Source: Chthonomonas calidirosea T49 (GTDB lineage Bacteria; Armatimonadota; Chthonomonadetes; Chthonomonadales; Chthonomonadaceae). Taken from it: a stretch of DNA of 64,000 nucleotides. Below, piece by piece: positions 51,376-61,163 of the stretch. Positions within the stretch are counted from its first letter, which is position 1; every line of letters begins with the position of its first letter. The position numbers and the translations under genes were made by a program. The stretch is taken from NCBI RefSeq assembly GCF_000427095.1, contig NC_021487.1, positions 2,775,241-2,839,240 on the forward strand, given 5' to 3'. The notes beneath the pieces were generated by a model that did no database searches, was not told the origin of the DNA, and worked only from the letters and a program-made list of their open reading frames with translations.

Positions 51376-53925
51376 ATGCCCAATCCACAAACCTATTCTG
51401 ACCCCTATCCCCTTAGCGCCACCGCCATTGCAGGCCTGACGACGCCGATGAATGCCTGGATGGCGAAGGTGCATCGGCAAAGCCGCTTCGGAATGACAAC
51501 CGCTGAGCTTTGGTTCTACAAGGATGGCAGCTGGATCGCTAGCCCTGCCCCGGTGCTGATGACCGCTGGTAACCACCCCGTGCTGCGCCGACGTCTGAGG
51601 GAGCCGGCGACGCTGGAGGCGACCCTGCTAGACCCGCAAGGCCTTCTAGCCCCTACGAATGTGAGCTCGATCTACAATCAGGGTATAAACGGCTTCGAAC
51701 CCTTGGTAACCGAAGCTCGTCCCATTCTATTTCGGGTGGGAACATGGTGCTATAACGATCTGGCGCTGGGGTTGATGGCGAATGCAATGATCTGGAATGC
51801 GCCCCCAAGTCCCCAGCAGTATGCAATGCACTTGACGGCAGTTCCTGCAAGTGGACAGCTTTCTTATCTGACCGATGGGGTTTTTACTCCCTGGAACGCA
51901 ACCTCTAACCCAAACCAGCATGCGGTGACGTTTTCGTTGAATGCCAACCAGGTGTTAACGTTGACCTTCGACTTGGGGTCGGTGAAGATGGTGCATCACA
52001 TCGCGGCCCGGTTTGGAACAGGGGGGCTGACGGGGTGCACCTTGCCGGCCAGCTTGACGGTGGCCTTCTCTAACGATAACGTACATTGGGTAAGCATGCC
52101 AGCGCGGCCCGTAGGAGGGCCAAAGGGGGATTGGGATGAGGCCTACCTTAACGATGCGACCGACCCAAACGTGACGGAAGTGTTTATATGCGATGTGGAG
52201 CAGAACGCCCGTTATGTGCAGTTGCAAATGGTAGCCTATCAGAACCAGACGATCGGGCTAGATGAGGTGGGCATCTTTGGGGGCATGGCGGGGCAGTGGC
52301 TGGGCATGAACCGCTTTTGCGGCTATTTGGGCGATAGTATGGCCTATGATGCCGAAGGATACTTTACATTTTCGGCCACCGATGTGTTGAAACGATTGGC
52401 CGACAACAACGAGACGCGCCTGACAGCTCCGTTCGGGAACGTGGATGTGGCCGACATCGCATATGCGCTGCTGACAGGCGCGGGTTATTGGCCTGGCGCG
52501 ATGGGAGCTTACGACGGGCCGTGGATCGGCTCGCAGATCGGGTGGCAGAGCGGAGTGGGGTTGACGGGTCTGATCATGCCGATTTGGCAGGGGCAGGGCA
52601 ACAACCATCTGGGCTATCAGTATGAGCTGTGGCATGAGGTGGGCTGGATATTTGAAGCGGATGGAAACGGGGTGTTACAGGTTCGGGAGCCGCCCTATCG
52701 TCAGATGCGTCCGGACAGGGTACTGATTTCGGCACCCGATGGAAATGAGGATGTACGGCATGTGGTGCGGACAGGAACGGGAAAGGAGCTGAGGAATGCG
52801 GTTTCGATAACGACGGGGAAGGTGAGCGCCGGACAGTTGGGGGTGACGGTGCAGCTGTACGACCCGGCAAGCGTGGCTGCTTTTGGGCACAGGCGCCTCA
52901 TTGTTACCGACCCGTTGTTAATTACACCGGACTTACAGACGAAGATGGGGGCAGCGATTTTACGGGATTATGCATGGCGTTTATGGCGGCTTCATTGTGA
53001 GATTTCGCCCGATTACGACACAAAGATTCACAGTATCCATGCGTTTCGAACGACGTTGCGCCCTGCGTTATCTGCCAAGACACAGGCGGGAGTGACGGTT
53101 CAGGAGCTATGGAGCCTGGAAGCGATAGAGGAGCACTTTATGCCAGGCGAGTGGTGGGGTTTGGCGGAGTATGCGCCCTATGTGCCTTCCGCATTGCCAC
53201 CGCCGACGATAACGAGTTTGGATAGCAGCTCCACTAGTCCCTATGCCCTGACGATCCGCTGGCAGAGCTATACGGGGCAGCCGGGGGTAGTGGGTTTCCG
53301 TGTGTACTATTCGACGGCAAGCTCCAGCGGGCCGTTTACTTTGGCGAACGGGAGCTCGCCGGCGCCGGTGGGTGCGACTGCATACACCTTTGGGAGTTTT
53401 AATGGTGGGCAGCAGGTGTGGGCGTATGTGACGACGCTTGACATCAACGGGCATGAAAGTGTGCCTAGCGTGGTGTACTCGGCGTTGGCAGGAGGGGCGC
53501 CCATGCAGCAGAGCGGGTGGGTGGTAACGGATTTGAGCCCTGCGGGGCAGACAAGTGTGGCCACTACGCAGGGGGGTGTGAGCGGAACAACATACGAGTT
53601 TGCGTTTTTGTTCAGCAGTCCGCCGGCAGGATTAAGAGGGTTTTTCTTTACGTACGCCGTGGGAAGTATACCGAACAACCAAGACGATTTCCGTTCGTGG
53701 GTTCATGCGGTAGGGAGCGATGTGGGTCATATCAACGTGCCTGCGGGTCAGCGCGGTTCGAGCCAGAACGAGTTTGCTCCGCCATGGGTCGCGGGTTCGC
53801 TGACGTGGTACCAACGTCTATTTGTGCCTGGAGGGATAGCGAGCGGAACAAAGATATATTGGCGATTGTGGAGTTGGTACAATGGCCAATGGTTGGGCAG
53901 CAACATAGTGGACTGGCAGTTTTAG
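51376..53925 (+). CDS. Phage tail hub/distal tail protein with discoidin-like and FN3 domains
   Basis: An 849-aa protein. The first ~150 residues (LRRRLREPATLEATLLDPQG) resemble tail hub domains that continue from about 320 to 620 (DVADIAYALLTGAGYWPGAM, RHVVRTGTGKELRNAVSITT). Inserted at about 150-310 is a discoidin/F5-8-type-C-like domain: YLTDGVFTPWNATSNPNQHA, FSLNANQVLTLTFDLGSVKM, AFSNDNVHWVSMPARPVGGP. An FN3-like domain lies at about 640-715 (VVGFRVYYSTASSSGPFTLA, VWAYVTTLDINGHESVPSVV). The C-terminus is another beta domain. The discoidin domain probably binds a sugar receptor. Weak ribosome site. Confidence 0.65.
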   Translation: MPNPQTYSDPYPLSATAIAGLTTPMNAWMAKVHRQSRFGMTTAELWFYKDGSWIASPAPVLMTAGNHPVLRRRLREPATLEATLLDPQGLLAPTNVSSIYNQGINGFEPLVTEARPILFRVGTWCYNDLALGLMANAMIWNAPPSPQQYAMHLTAVPASGQLSYLTDGVFTPWNATSNPNQHAVTFSLNANQVLTLTFDLGSVKMVHHIAARFGTGGLTGCTLPASLTVAFSNDNVHWVSMPARPVGGPKGDWDEAYLNDATDPNVTEVFICDVEQNARYVQLQMVAYQNQTIGLDEVGIFGGMAGQWLGMNRFCGYLGDSMAYDAEGYFTFSATDVLKRLADNNETRLTAPFGNVDVADIAYALLTGAGYWPGAMGAYDGPWIGSQIGWQSGVGLTGLIMPIWQGQGNNHLGYQYELWHEVGWIFEADGNGVLQVREPPYRQMRPDRVLISAPDGNEDVRHVVRTGTGKELRNAVSITTGKVSAGQLGVTVQLYDPASVAAFGHRRLIVTDPLLITPDLQTKMGAAILRDYAWRLWRLHCEISPDYDTKIHSIHAFRTTLRPALSAKTQAGVTVQELWSLEAIEEHFMPGEWWGLAEYAPYVPSALPPPTITSLDSSSTSPYALTIRWQSYTGQPGVVGFRVYYSTASSSGPFTLANGSSPAPVGATAYTFGSFNGGQQVWAYVTTLDINGHESVPSVVYSALAGGAPMQQSGWVVTDLSPAGQTSVATTQGGVSGTTYEFAFLFSSPPAGLRGFFFTYAVGSIPNNQDDFRSWVHAVGSDVGHINVPAGQRGSSQNEFAPPWVAGSLTWYQRLFVPGGIASGTKIYWRLWSWYNGQWLGSNIVDWQF

Positions 53926-54038
53926 AGAGTTTGGGAGCAGGAATAAGAGCGAAGGGTTGATTGGCGAATGCGGAATAGCAAACGGTTGATCCTCTCTCCT
54001 TGCCATTCGCTATTCGCCACATACAGAAGGAGCTAAGG

Positions 54039-55142
54039 ATGTCGTTTCTACGGCAGCTAGAGCAGCAAGGGTATCGGGCACGGGCAGATAGGCGCTACCT
54101 GAACGGCACGGTGGTGGATGTGGATTTGTTGGCACACACCTGTTCGGTGGATGTAGGGGCGACCGACGTGAATGGGAACCCGGTCTATCTGCAGGGAATT
54201 TCGTTCAATCCGGCCACCCCACCGGCCGTTGGGAGTCAAGTAAACCTGCTCTACGGCAACAGCAGCCCGCATTCCGCGGTGATAGCCGTGAGCCAGCTGG
54301 GGGGAGGAAATCCTCAGAGCGCGATAACGGTGGTGGGGGCTGTAACAAGCCTTGCGGCGGCTGGAGGATTGCCCTTACAGGGGGCGGTAAACTTGGCGGC
54401 TGGCAGCAACGTCCAGCTGAGTGAGAGCGGGCAAACCATCACGATAGGGGTGCCGAACGCCATGACGAACCCTATGACGGCCGCAGGGGATTTGATGGTG
54501 GGCGGCATTGGTGGAACCCCGCAGCGTTTGCCTGTGGGCAGCAACGGGCAGGTTTTGGAGGTGGTGAACGGAACCCCAACGTGGGCAAATCTCTCTGGCG
54601 GAGGCTCTCCGGCCAGCACGGTGCAGCCTGTAGGGGCGATCGGCGGTGTGGGAACCAGCACGAACTACGCTAGGGAAGACCATGTGCACCAAGGGGTGCA
54701 CAGCCTAGCCGTAAGTGGGAACGCAGGACTTACGGGCGATGTGGTGCTAGCGGCGGGCTCTGGCGTAACGCTAAGCCAAAGCGGGTCGCAGATAACGATA
54801 GCGGCCGGTGGAGGCGGTTGGACCACGGGGATAGTGACGAAGGTGTCTCTTCCCTACACCATAGGCAGCACAGAGCAGATCGTCGTGGTAATAGGGGGCA
54901 CGGGAGGGCTGACGCTCCCTCTTGCGGCCAACTATCCTAATCGTCTGCTTTGTGTGAAGAATGGAACAGGGGGCGCGCTAAGCCCTGTCACCTTTTATGT
55001 GGCCCCTCAGGGTTCAGATGCAATTGACACACGTACTAGCTACAACTATCAGCTGAACCCCATTGGCAGTACGGCCTATGTGGAGGCTTGGTTTGTTAGC
55101 GACGGACGGAATACGTGGTGGAGCGTTGCAGCGGGATCGTAA
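54039..55142 (+). CDS. Phage tail fibre-like protein
   Basis: A 367-aa protein with AGAAGGAGC upstream of ATG 54039. The N-terminus (QQGYRARADRRYLNGTVVDV) attaches it to the tail. It then has fibre-stalk repeats: PMTAAGDLMVGGIGGTPQRL, LPVGSNGQVLEVVNGTPTWA, REDHVHQGVHSLAVSGNAGL, GSGVTLSQSGSQITIAAGGG. These phrases are common in tail fibres and stalks of many phages. The C-terminus is a compact beta tip. It is the last recognisable phage gene, 152 bases before the Wzt gene. Confidence 0.75.
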   Translation: MSFLRQLEQQGYRARADRRYLNGTVVDVDLLAHTCSVDVGATDVNGNPVYLQGISFNPATPPAVGSQVNLLYGNSSPHSAVIAVSQLGGGNPQSAITVVGAVTSLAAAGGLPLQGAVNLAAGSNVQLSESGQTITIGVPNAMTNPMTAAGDLMVGGIGGTPQRLPVGSNGQVLEVVNGTPTWANLSGGGSPASTVQPVGAIGGVGTSTNYAREDHVHQGVHSLAVSGNAGLTGDVVLAAGSGVTLSQSGSQITIAAGGGGWTTGIVTKVSLPYTIGSTEQIVVVIGGTGGLTLPLAANYPNRLLCVKNGTGGALSPVTFYVAPQGSDAIDTRTSYNYQLNPIGSTAYVEAWFVSDGRNTWWSVAAGS

Positions 55143-55293
55143 AGGGCTTTTATACGAACCAAATCGTTCCTCAGCTCCATCGAGTATAATGGAAGTGTTC
55201 TGATGAAGAGAAAATAGGGGTTTAGATTTTGGTAAGAGCGCCGACACTGTAAGGGTTTACGAGCGTTCAAGAGAAAGAAGGAGCTGTTGGTGT

Positions 55294-56544
55294 ATGCCGT
55301 CCGCGAATATTGCCCTAGCGGTTCAAGGTTTGAGTAAAGCCTATCGGATTGCTCATAATCGGGAGACCCATCTGACCCTTGTCTCCGCTCTTGCGCACAA
55401 GCTACGTCATTTCAACCGTTCCACCGAGACCTTTTGGGCTTTAAAAGACGTTAACCTCGAAATTCAGCAAGGGGAGGTGGTGGGCATTATCGGCAAGAAC
55501 GGGGCCGGCAAATCCACGTTGTTAAAGGTATTAAGCCGCATCACGACGCCGACGCGGGGACGGGTGGACTTATACGGCCGTGTGGGCAGTTTATTGGAGG
55601 TAGGGACAGGTTTCCATGGGGAGTTAACGGGTCGGGAGAACATCTATTTGAACGGTGCGATTTTGGGGATGAGTCGTTCGGAGATACGCCGTCAGTTTGA
55701 TGCGATCGTGGAGTTTGCGGGGGTAGAGAAGTTTTTGGACACTCCGGTGAAGCGTTATTCGAGTGGGATGTATGTGCGTTTGGCGTTCGCGGTGGCGGCG
55801 CATTTGCGGACGGAGATAATGATAGTGGACGAGGTATTGGCGGTAGGGGATGCGGAGTTTCAGCAGAAGTGTTTGGGGAAGATGAAGGATGTGGCGAGCG
55901 GGGGACGCACGGTGTTGTTTGTGAGCCACAACATGCAGGCGGTGTCGCGTTTATGCACGCGTGGGGTCTGTTTACGTAGTGGGGAGGTTGTGTATGATGG
56001 CGATGTGGAGGGAGCGATTGAGCGTTATTTAGCGGAGTACAGTGAGGTGAGCCGGGAGGAAAGCGAACCAGAACGCCGGCCTGGTTCTGGGGAGTATCGT
56101 TTTGTGTGGGTGAAGCCGGTGAAGGAGGTATTTGCTCCTGAGGAAGAGAAGGTCATCCTCTTTCGCATTGAAAGAAGAAAGGAACGCCCTATTTATGGGG
56201 CCTTGTGTGCCCAGGTCTTCAATGAGCTAGGCGCCTCCGTCTGTTTGTTGGATGATATGTGGGTCAAACATCGGTTTCCGGAGGGGGACGCCATCGAGGG
56301 CTCTTTGCGCATTCGGTCCCCTTGGTTCAAGCCGGGCACTTACCGTATAGATATCCAGATTCATCCTCCCGGAGGGCATGAGGTCATAGACTACTTTGCA
56401 GATGCCTGTTCGTTTGTAGTGTCACCGCAGTTGCCTTACTCAGGTGCAGCTCCCGAGGAGGCCTTGAAATATGGCACGGTTTTAGCTGATTTCGATTGGA
56501 ATACCCGTGTGGTTACTCTGGAAGAGGAGAGGCTATCTGTATAG
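55294..56544 (+). CDS. wzt: ABC transporter ATP-binding protein, Wzt type (polysaccharide export)
   Basis: A 416-aa ATPase. The nucleotide-binding domain (about 1-255) has VVGIIGKNGAGKSTLLKVLS (Walker A), FHGELTGRENIYLNGAILGM, KRYSSGMYVRLAFAVAAHLR (signature) and IMIVDEVLAVGDAEFQQKCL (Walker B). The C-terminal ~140 residues form the beta-sandwich Wzt carbohydrate-binding domain that recognises the finished chain. The gene product works with a Wzm permease to export O-antigen or capsule; no permease gene is found upstream or downstream in this window. AAGGAG precedes the ATG. Confidence 0.92.
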   Translation: MPSANIALAVQGLSKAYRIAHNRETHLTLVSALAHKLRHFNRSTETFWALKDVNLEIQQGEVVGIIGKNGAGKSTLLKVLSRITTPTRGRVDLYGRVGSLLEVGTGFHGELTGRENIYLNGAILGMSRSEIRRQFDAIVEFAGVEKFLDTPVKRYSSGMYVRLAFAVAAHLRTEIMIVDEVLAVGDAEFQQKCLGKMKDVASGGRTVLFVSHNMQAVSRLCTRGVCLRSGEVVYDGDVEGAIERYLAEYSEVSREESEPERRPGSGEYRFVWVKPVKEVFAPEEEKVILFRIERRKERPIYGALCAQVFNELGASVCLLDDMWVKHRFPEGDAIEGSLRIRSPWFKPGTYRIDIQIHPPGGHEVIDYFADACSFVVSPQLPYSGAAPEEALKYGTVLADFDWNTRVVTLEEERLSV

Positions 56545-56563
56545 GAAACGATGAGGAGAGGGC

Positions 56564-57508
56564 ATGCCCAAGGTATCCGTAATCACCCCGATGTACAATG
56601 CGGAGCGGTTTATTGGAGCCACAATCGAAAGCGTGCGCGCCCAGACCCTACAGGATTGGGAACATATTGTTGTAGATGATGGCAGTACGGATGGCTCTAC
56701 AGAGGTTGTAAAGCGCTACTTGCCTCTTGAACCGCGCTTGAAGCTTGTTCAGCAGCCTAATGGGGGAGTGTCTAAGGCACGGAACAGGGGGTTTTGCGAG
56801 TCCTCGCCAGAGAGCGACTACATTGTCTTCTTTGATGCCGACGACATAATGGAACCAGAAATGCTGGCAACCCTAAGCGCCCATCTTGACCAATATCCGG
56901 AGGTGGGTATGGTGTTCTGCCGGCTTCGGCGCATAGATGCCGAGGGCCAGCCGCTAGAAGATACCCAGAATACCGTCGTGAAACGTTATCAGCCCACACG
57001 ATTTTGGGTGCGGCCTCTAGCGGAAACAGAACTACATACTCCTTTTTGTTCCTTTTTCTGTCTGAACATTATCCTACCATCGACTACTATGTTACGTCGC
57101 GCTGTTTTTCAACAAACTCCAGGATTTGATGAGACTTTTGGGCATGTGTTTGAAGATGCCGATCTCTTCTTCCAGATGGCGCTTCGAGCACCCGTACACT
57201 ATCTTCCAATTCGGGTTGTTCGCTATCGCTCCCATGAAGATCAATCTACGTCCATCAAATATCTCGAGCGGTATGGGCAGCAGGAGCAGAAGTTACTTCA
57301 TAAATGGCGAAGTATGGAGGGCTTATCACCGGAACAAGAGCGAATGGTGAAAGAGGCCTTTTGGTTTCGTGAAACGCGACTGTTGCCCTATCAAGGTTTT
57401 CAGGCGGGTTGGCGCCATTTGAAAAAAGGACAAGTTCTTCATACGGCGCGCTTTTGGGGCGGAGCTATGAAGCGATATGTAAAGGGCTTAATGACCCGAC
57501 CGCGTTAA
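56564..57508 (+). CDS. Glycosyltransferase family 2
   Basis: A 314-aa GT2 enzyme with SVITPMYNAERFIGATIESV, the nucleotide-binding IVVDDGSTDGSTEVV, the DxD motif YIVFFDADDIMEPEML, and the acceptor side GFDETFGHVFEDADLFFQMA. The C-terminus has a basic helical tail. It follows wzt by 19 bases with AGGAGAG upstream. Likely builds the polysaccharide repeat unit; donor and linkage unknown. Confidence 0.9.
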   Translation: MPKVSVITPMYNAERFIGATIESVRAQTLQDWEHIVVDDGSTDGSTEVVKRYLPLEPRLKLVQQPNGGVSKARNRGFCESSPESDYIVFFDADDIMEPEMLATLSAHLDQYPEVGMVFCRLRRIDAEGQPLEDTQNTVVKRYQPTRFWVRPLAETELHTPFCSFFCLNIILPSTTMLRRAVFQQTPGFDETFGHVFEDADLFFQMALRAPVHYLPIRVVRYRSHEDQSTSIKYLERYGQQEQKLLHKWRSMEGLSPEQERMVKEAFWFRETRLLPYQGFQAGWRHLKKGQVLHTARFWGGAMKRYVKGLMTRPR

Positions 57509-57789
57509 CAGCATCTGCAACCTGCACGCAGTCAATTTATACTCCTTGCGTTTTCCCAACGATTCGATGTTCCTCTAGCAAAGGAAGAGGGTACAAATGA
57601 TCGCTCGGAATCGTCTGCGCTGAGAGGAAGTTGTTCTCTAGTTTATTTTTGCTTTAACCGATAACTAACCGGGCGAACTCTCCGTTCTGCAAAACTCGTC
57701 GGTAAAAGGAGAGAGCCTTGAACGGAAAATGCGCTCGATAGTCCATAATAATAACGGTAGGAAAAAACCTGTAAAGAAAAGTTTTTAGG

Positions 57790-59016
57790 ATGCCCATGCG
57801 AATCCTGCTTGTAGCGCAAAACTATCATCCGTTTATTGGTGGGGTGGAGACGCATGCCCGCCAAATCGCTCATGAGATGAGCAAAAAGCACCACGTGGAC
57901 ATAGCAGCGGGCAACTTTCTTCAAAAAAAACTTCCCACGCGCCTTGCCGTCCTCGGCACGAGCCTACTGGTCCCTTCCTACCCTAGCTACCAAGACGGCC
58001 CTGTTTTTGTGCACTCGCTGACACCCAAGCTGTTTGACAGGGTGCGCATGTTGCCGATCGCGCTCCGATGCGTTCCCAAACTATGTAGCCTGGCCTATCA
58101 TTCCCTCAATCGTTTTGGCTATCCTTGGTATCGCAATGTCTATCTACCTAAACTGCGAGCGCTCGTGCAGGGGGTGGATGTCGTCCACTCTCTCGCGGGC
58201 GGCTATTTGGGCTGGACAGCGCAAGAGGCGGCCAAACGTGCGGGCGTTCCCTTTGTATGCACCCCCTTCTGCCATCCACATCAGTGGGGCGATGGCCCGG
58301 AGGATATCGCCTACTACCAAAAAGCGGATGCCGTGATCGGCCTTGTGGAGACCGACCGCGACTACCTCGTTTCCATCGGGGTGCCAAAGGAGAAGACCCA
58401 TGTGATCGGGGTCTCCCCAGAGCTACCGGAGCGCGCCGACCCAGAGGAGTTCCGCAAGCGACACGGGTTAGAGGGGGTTCCCATTGTGCTCTATGTAGGG
58501 CGGATGATGCCTCAGAAAGGGGCGAAAGCGGTGTTTGATGCGGCTCCGCTGGTGTGGGAGCGGTTTCCAGAAGCGCGTTTTGTGTTTATTGGGCCGGGCA
58601 CGGTGGATTGGTTTCAAGCAGCCGACCCTCGTATCGTTTTTCTCGGAAAAGTAAGCTTTCAAGAAAAAGCGGATGCCCTCGCCGCCTGTGATATCTTCTG
58701 TATGCCCTCGCTCAGCGAAATTCTGCCGACGGTTTACCTTGAGGCCTGGAGCTACGGAAAGCCGGTGGTTGGCGGCATGGCGCACGGTCTGCCGGAGCTA
58801 GTGGAAGGTAATTGTGCAGGTCTTAATGTCTCCCAAAAACCACCAGAAGTTGCCGAAGCTATTATCAAACTATTAGCCAACCCAGAGTTGCGCACCCGCT
58901 TTGGTGAGAATGGGCGCCAGCTAGTATGCCAGAAGTACTCTGTGGCGGCTGTTACGCAAGCTCTACTAACCCTCTATTCCAGCCTTTTAGAAAGTCGAGA
59001 AACTGTGGCCCTATGA
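57790..59016 (+). CDS. Glycosyltransferase family 4 (GT-B)
   Basis: A 408-aa GT4 enzyme: MRILLVAQNYHPFIGGVETH, donor-binding VLYVGRMMPQKGAKAVFDAA, and the EX7E-type region MPSLSEILPTVYLEAWSYGK. These bind UDP- or GDP-sugars. It overlaps the epimerase gene by four bases (ATGA). The 281 bases before it (57509-57789) contain no gene that I can support. Confidence 0.9.
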   Translation: MPMRILLVAQNYHPFIGGVETHARQIAHEMSKKHHVDIAAGNFLQKKLPTRLAVLGTSLLVPSYPSYQDGPVFVHSLTPKLFDRVRMLPIALRCVPKLCSLAYHSLNRFGYPWYRNVYLPKLRALVQGVDVVHSLAGGYLGWTAQEAAKRAGVPFVCTPFCHPHQWGDGPEDIAYYQKADAVIGLVETDRDYLVSIGVPKEKTHVIGVSPELPERADPEEFRKRHGLEGVPIVLYVGRMMPQKGAKAVFDAAPLVWERFPEARFVFIGPGTVDWFQAADPRIVFLGKVSFQEKADALAACDIFCMPSLSEILPTVYLEAWSYGKPVVGGMAHGLPELVEGNCAGLNVSQKPPEVAEAIIKLLANPELRTRFGENGRQLVCQKYSVAAVTQALLTLYSSLLESRETVAL

Positions 59017-59996
59017 GCCTTAACGCTTACGAAGAGAGTTTTCGCAACACCGCGATCGTCGTTACCGGCGCTGCTGGTTTTATCGGGTCGCATCTGGTTG
59101 AACACCTGGTGACCCTGGGCGCCAAAGTGACGGCGGTGGATAACCTTCAGGCGGGAAGCTGGGCGAATCTGCGGGCGGTAAGCGATCGCGTGGTTTTTGC
59201 CGAATGCGATGTGCGTGACGCGGATGCTATGGGCGCCCTCGTCGAAAAAGTTCAGCCGAATTATGTGTTTCATTTGGCAGCAAATGCCTCCGTCCCAGGC
59301 TCCGTGCAAGACCCTGTCTACGATTTTGAGGCTAACTGTGTGGGCACATTTCGAGTGCTAAACGCCTTAAGGGGGCAGATGGCCTGCCGCAAGGTGGTGG
59401 TGGCCTCCTCCGGTGCCGTCTATGGGGAGCCGGAGGCGTTCCCAATTACGGAGGAATCTCCCCTTCGCCCTATCTCTCCTTACGGCGCTAGCAAGCTGAA
59501 CACCGAGATCACCGCCCAGATGATGCATCGCGTCTATCAGGTGCCGGTTGTTATCGCCAGACTTTTTAATGCCTACGGTCCGCGCATGGCACGCTTTGTG
59601 GTGCTCGATTTTCTAAAGAAGTTGCAGCGCGACCCTTATCGTCTGGAGGTGCTGGGAACGGGCCAACAGATCCGCGATTTTACCTACGTTGCTGATACGG
59701 TGCAGGGGCTGCTAGCCCTTGCTCTAAAGGGGGACTGTGGCGAGGCTTATAATGTTTCATCGGGGAAAAACTGCTCGGTAACGGATTTGGCGAACGCGAT
59801 CATCGCGGCACGTGGCCTCAGCGGCAAAACCCGCATCGAATACACCGGCAAAAGCTGGGTGGGCGATGCACAGCGCTGGGAAGTTTCCATTACGCGACTC
59901 AAGGCCCTGGGCTACCAACCGCAGTATACGCTGGAAGAGGGCTTGCGCGAGACTATCGTTTGGTTCGATACAACCTACGGCCCTACGGCAATGTAA
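59013..59996 (+). CDS. NAD-dependent epimerase/dehydratase (GalE-like SDR)
   Basis: An extended SDR of 327 aa with the Rossmann signature IVVTGAAGFIGSHLVEHLVT, catalytic VVASSGAVYGEPEAFPITEE and YGASKLNTE (Tyr-x3-Lys), and RLFNAYGPRMARFVVLDF. This group covers UDP-glucose 4-epimerases and related 4,6-dehydratases. It starts at the ATG overlapping the GT4 stop codon; the longer frame into the GT4 gene is not needed. Confidence 0.88.
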   Translation: MSLNAYEESFRNTAIVVTGAAGFIGSHLVEHLVTLGAKVTAVDNLQAGSWANLRAVSDRVVFAECDVRDADAMGALVEKVQPNYVFHLAANASVPGSVQDPVYDFEANCVGTFRVLNALRGQMACRKVVVASSGAVYGEPEAFPITEESPLRPISPYGASKLNTEITAQMMHRVYQVPVVIARLFNAYGPRMARFVVLDFLKKLQRDPYRLEVLGTGQQIRDFTYVADTVQGLLALALKGDCGEAYNVSSGKNCSVTDLANAIIAARGLSGKTRIEYTGKSWVGDAQRWEVSITRLKALGYQPQYTLEEGLRETIVWFDTTYGPTAM

Positions 59997-60044
59997 GAGG
60001 ATAGCCGCTAAGATAACCTATGCAGTGAGAAAGAGGACGAGAAG

Positions 60045-61082
60045 ATGACGAAACGCGCCTTAATTACAGGCATTACAGGGCAGGATGGCGCCTATTTGGC
60101 GAAACTGCTGTTAGACCACGGCTACGAAGTCTACGGAGCCTATCGGCGTAGCGCCTCGATCAATCTTTGGCGCTTAGCGGAACTGGGCATCGCCAACGCG
60201 GTTAAACTGGTGTCTCTGGAGCTGCTGGAGTATTCTAACATCCTACGTTGTCTTGATCAGGTTCAACCGGATGAGGTCTATAATCTGGCCGCCCAAAGTT
60301 TTGTAACGGCCTCATTTGACCAGCCCATCTACACAGCAGATGTGGACGCTTTGGGCACTACGCGGCTGTTAGAAGCCCTGCGACAGGTTCGACCGGAGGC
60401 GCATTTCTATCAGGCCTCCACCTCCGAAATGTTTGGCAAGGTTCGCGAGGTGCCGCAGACGGAGGAGACGCCATTTCACCCAAGAAGTCCCTATGGGGTG
60501 GCCAAACTCTACGCTCACTGGATAACAGTGAACTATCGGGAATCCTACGGCATGCACGCAACTTCCGGCATCCTATTTAATCACGAGTCGCCCCTGCGTG
60601 GACAGGAGTTCGTCACCCGCAAAATCACCTCCTCCCTAGCACGCATTCGACACGGGCAGCTCGATGTGTTGGAGCTTGGCAACCTCGATGCAAAGCGAGA
60701 CTGGGGGTTCGCTGGCGACTACGTTCGCGGCATGTACCTGATGCTGCAGCAGCCACAAGCCGATGACTATGTGCTGGCGACCGGCGAGACTCGCACGGTG
60801 CGCGAGTTTGTGGAGGTCGCGGCGCGCTACGCGGGATTCGATATCGTGTGGGAGGGCGTGGCGGAGAACACACGCGGCATCGATCGAAAAACCGGCAAGG
60901 AGATCGTGCGGGTGAACCCCAAACTCTACCGCCCGGCCGAGGTAGACCTGTTGCTAGGCTGCCCAAAGAAGGCCGAGACGAAGCTGGGCTGGCATCGAGA
61001 GGTGAGCTTTGAGGGGCTTGTGGAAAGTATGGTGCGCGCCGATCTTGACCGAGCGGCGCGCGGTATGCTTGATTCACACTAA
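60045..61082 (+). CDS. gmd: GDP-mannose 4,6-dehydratase
   Basis: A 345-aa SDR converting GDP-mannose to GDP-4-keto-6-deoxymannose. The signature ALITGITGQDGAYLAKLLLD, the segment EVYNLAAQSFVTASFDQPIY, QASTSEMFGKVREVPQTEET, SPYGVAKLYAHWITVNYRES and GILFNHESPLRGQEFVTRKI are all typical of Gmd. No fcl (fucose synthase) or rmd is clearly present nearby, though the adjacent SDR genes could supply the reductase step. AGAGGACGAGAAG precedes the ATG. Confidence 0.95.
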   Translation: MTKRALITGITGQDGAYLAKLLLDHGYEVYGAYRRSASINLWRLAELGIANAVKLVSLELLEYSNILRCLDQVQPDEVYNLAAQSFVTASFDQPIYTADVDALGTTRLLEALRQVRPEAHFYQASTSEMFGKVREVPQTEETPFHPRSPYGVAKLYAHWITVNYRESYGMHATSGILFNHESPLRGQEFVTRKITSSLARIRHGQLDVLELGNLDAKRDWGFAGDYVRGMYLMLQQPQADDYVLATGETRTVREFVEVAARYAGFDIVWEGVAENTRGIDRKTGKEIVRVNPKLYRPAEVDLLLGCPKKAETKLGWHREVSFEGLVESMVRADLDRAARGMLDSH

Positions 61083-61163
61083 CAGCCACGGCGCTCGACT
61101 TGTGAGTGGGGTTGCGAACAGGTCACCAGCGCGAGAAACATCTGTGAAAGGACATCTACTCCT

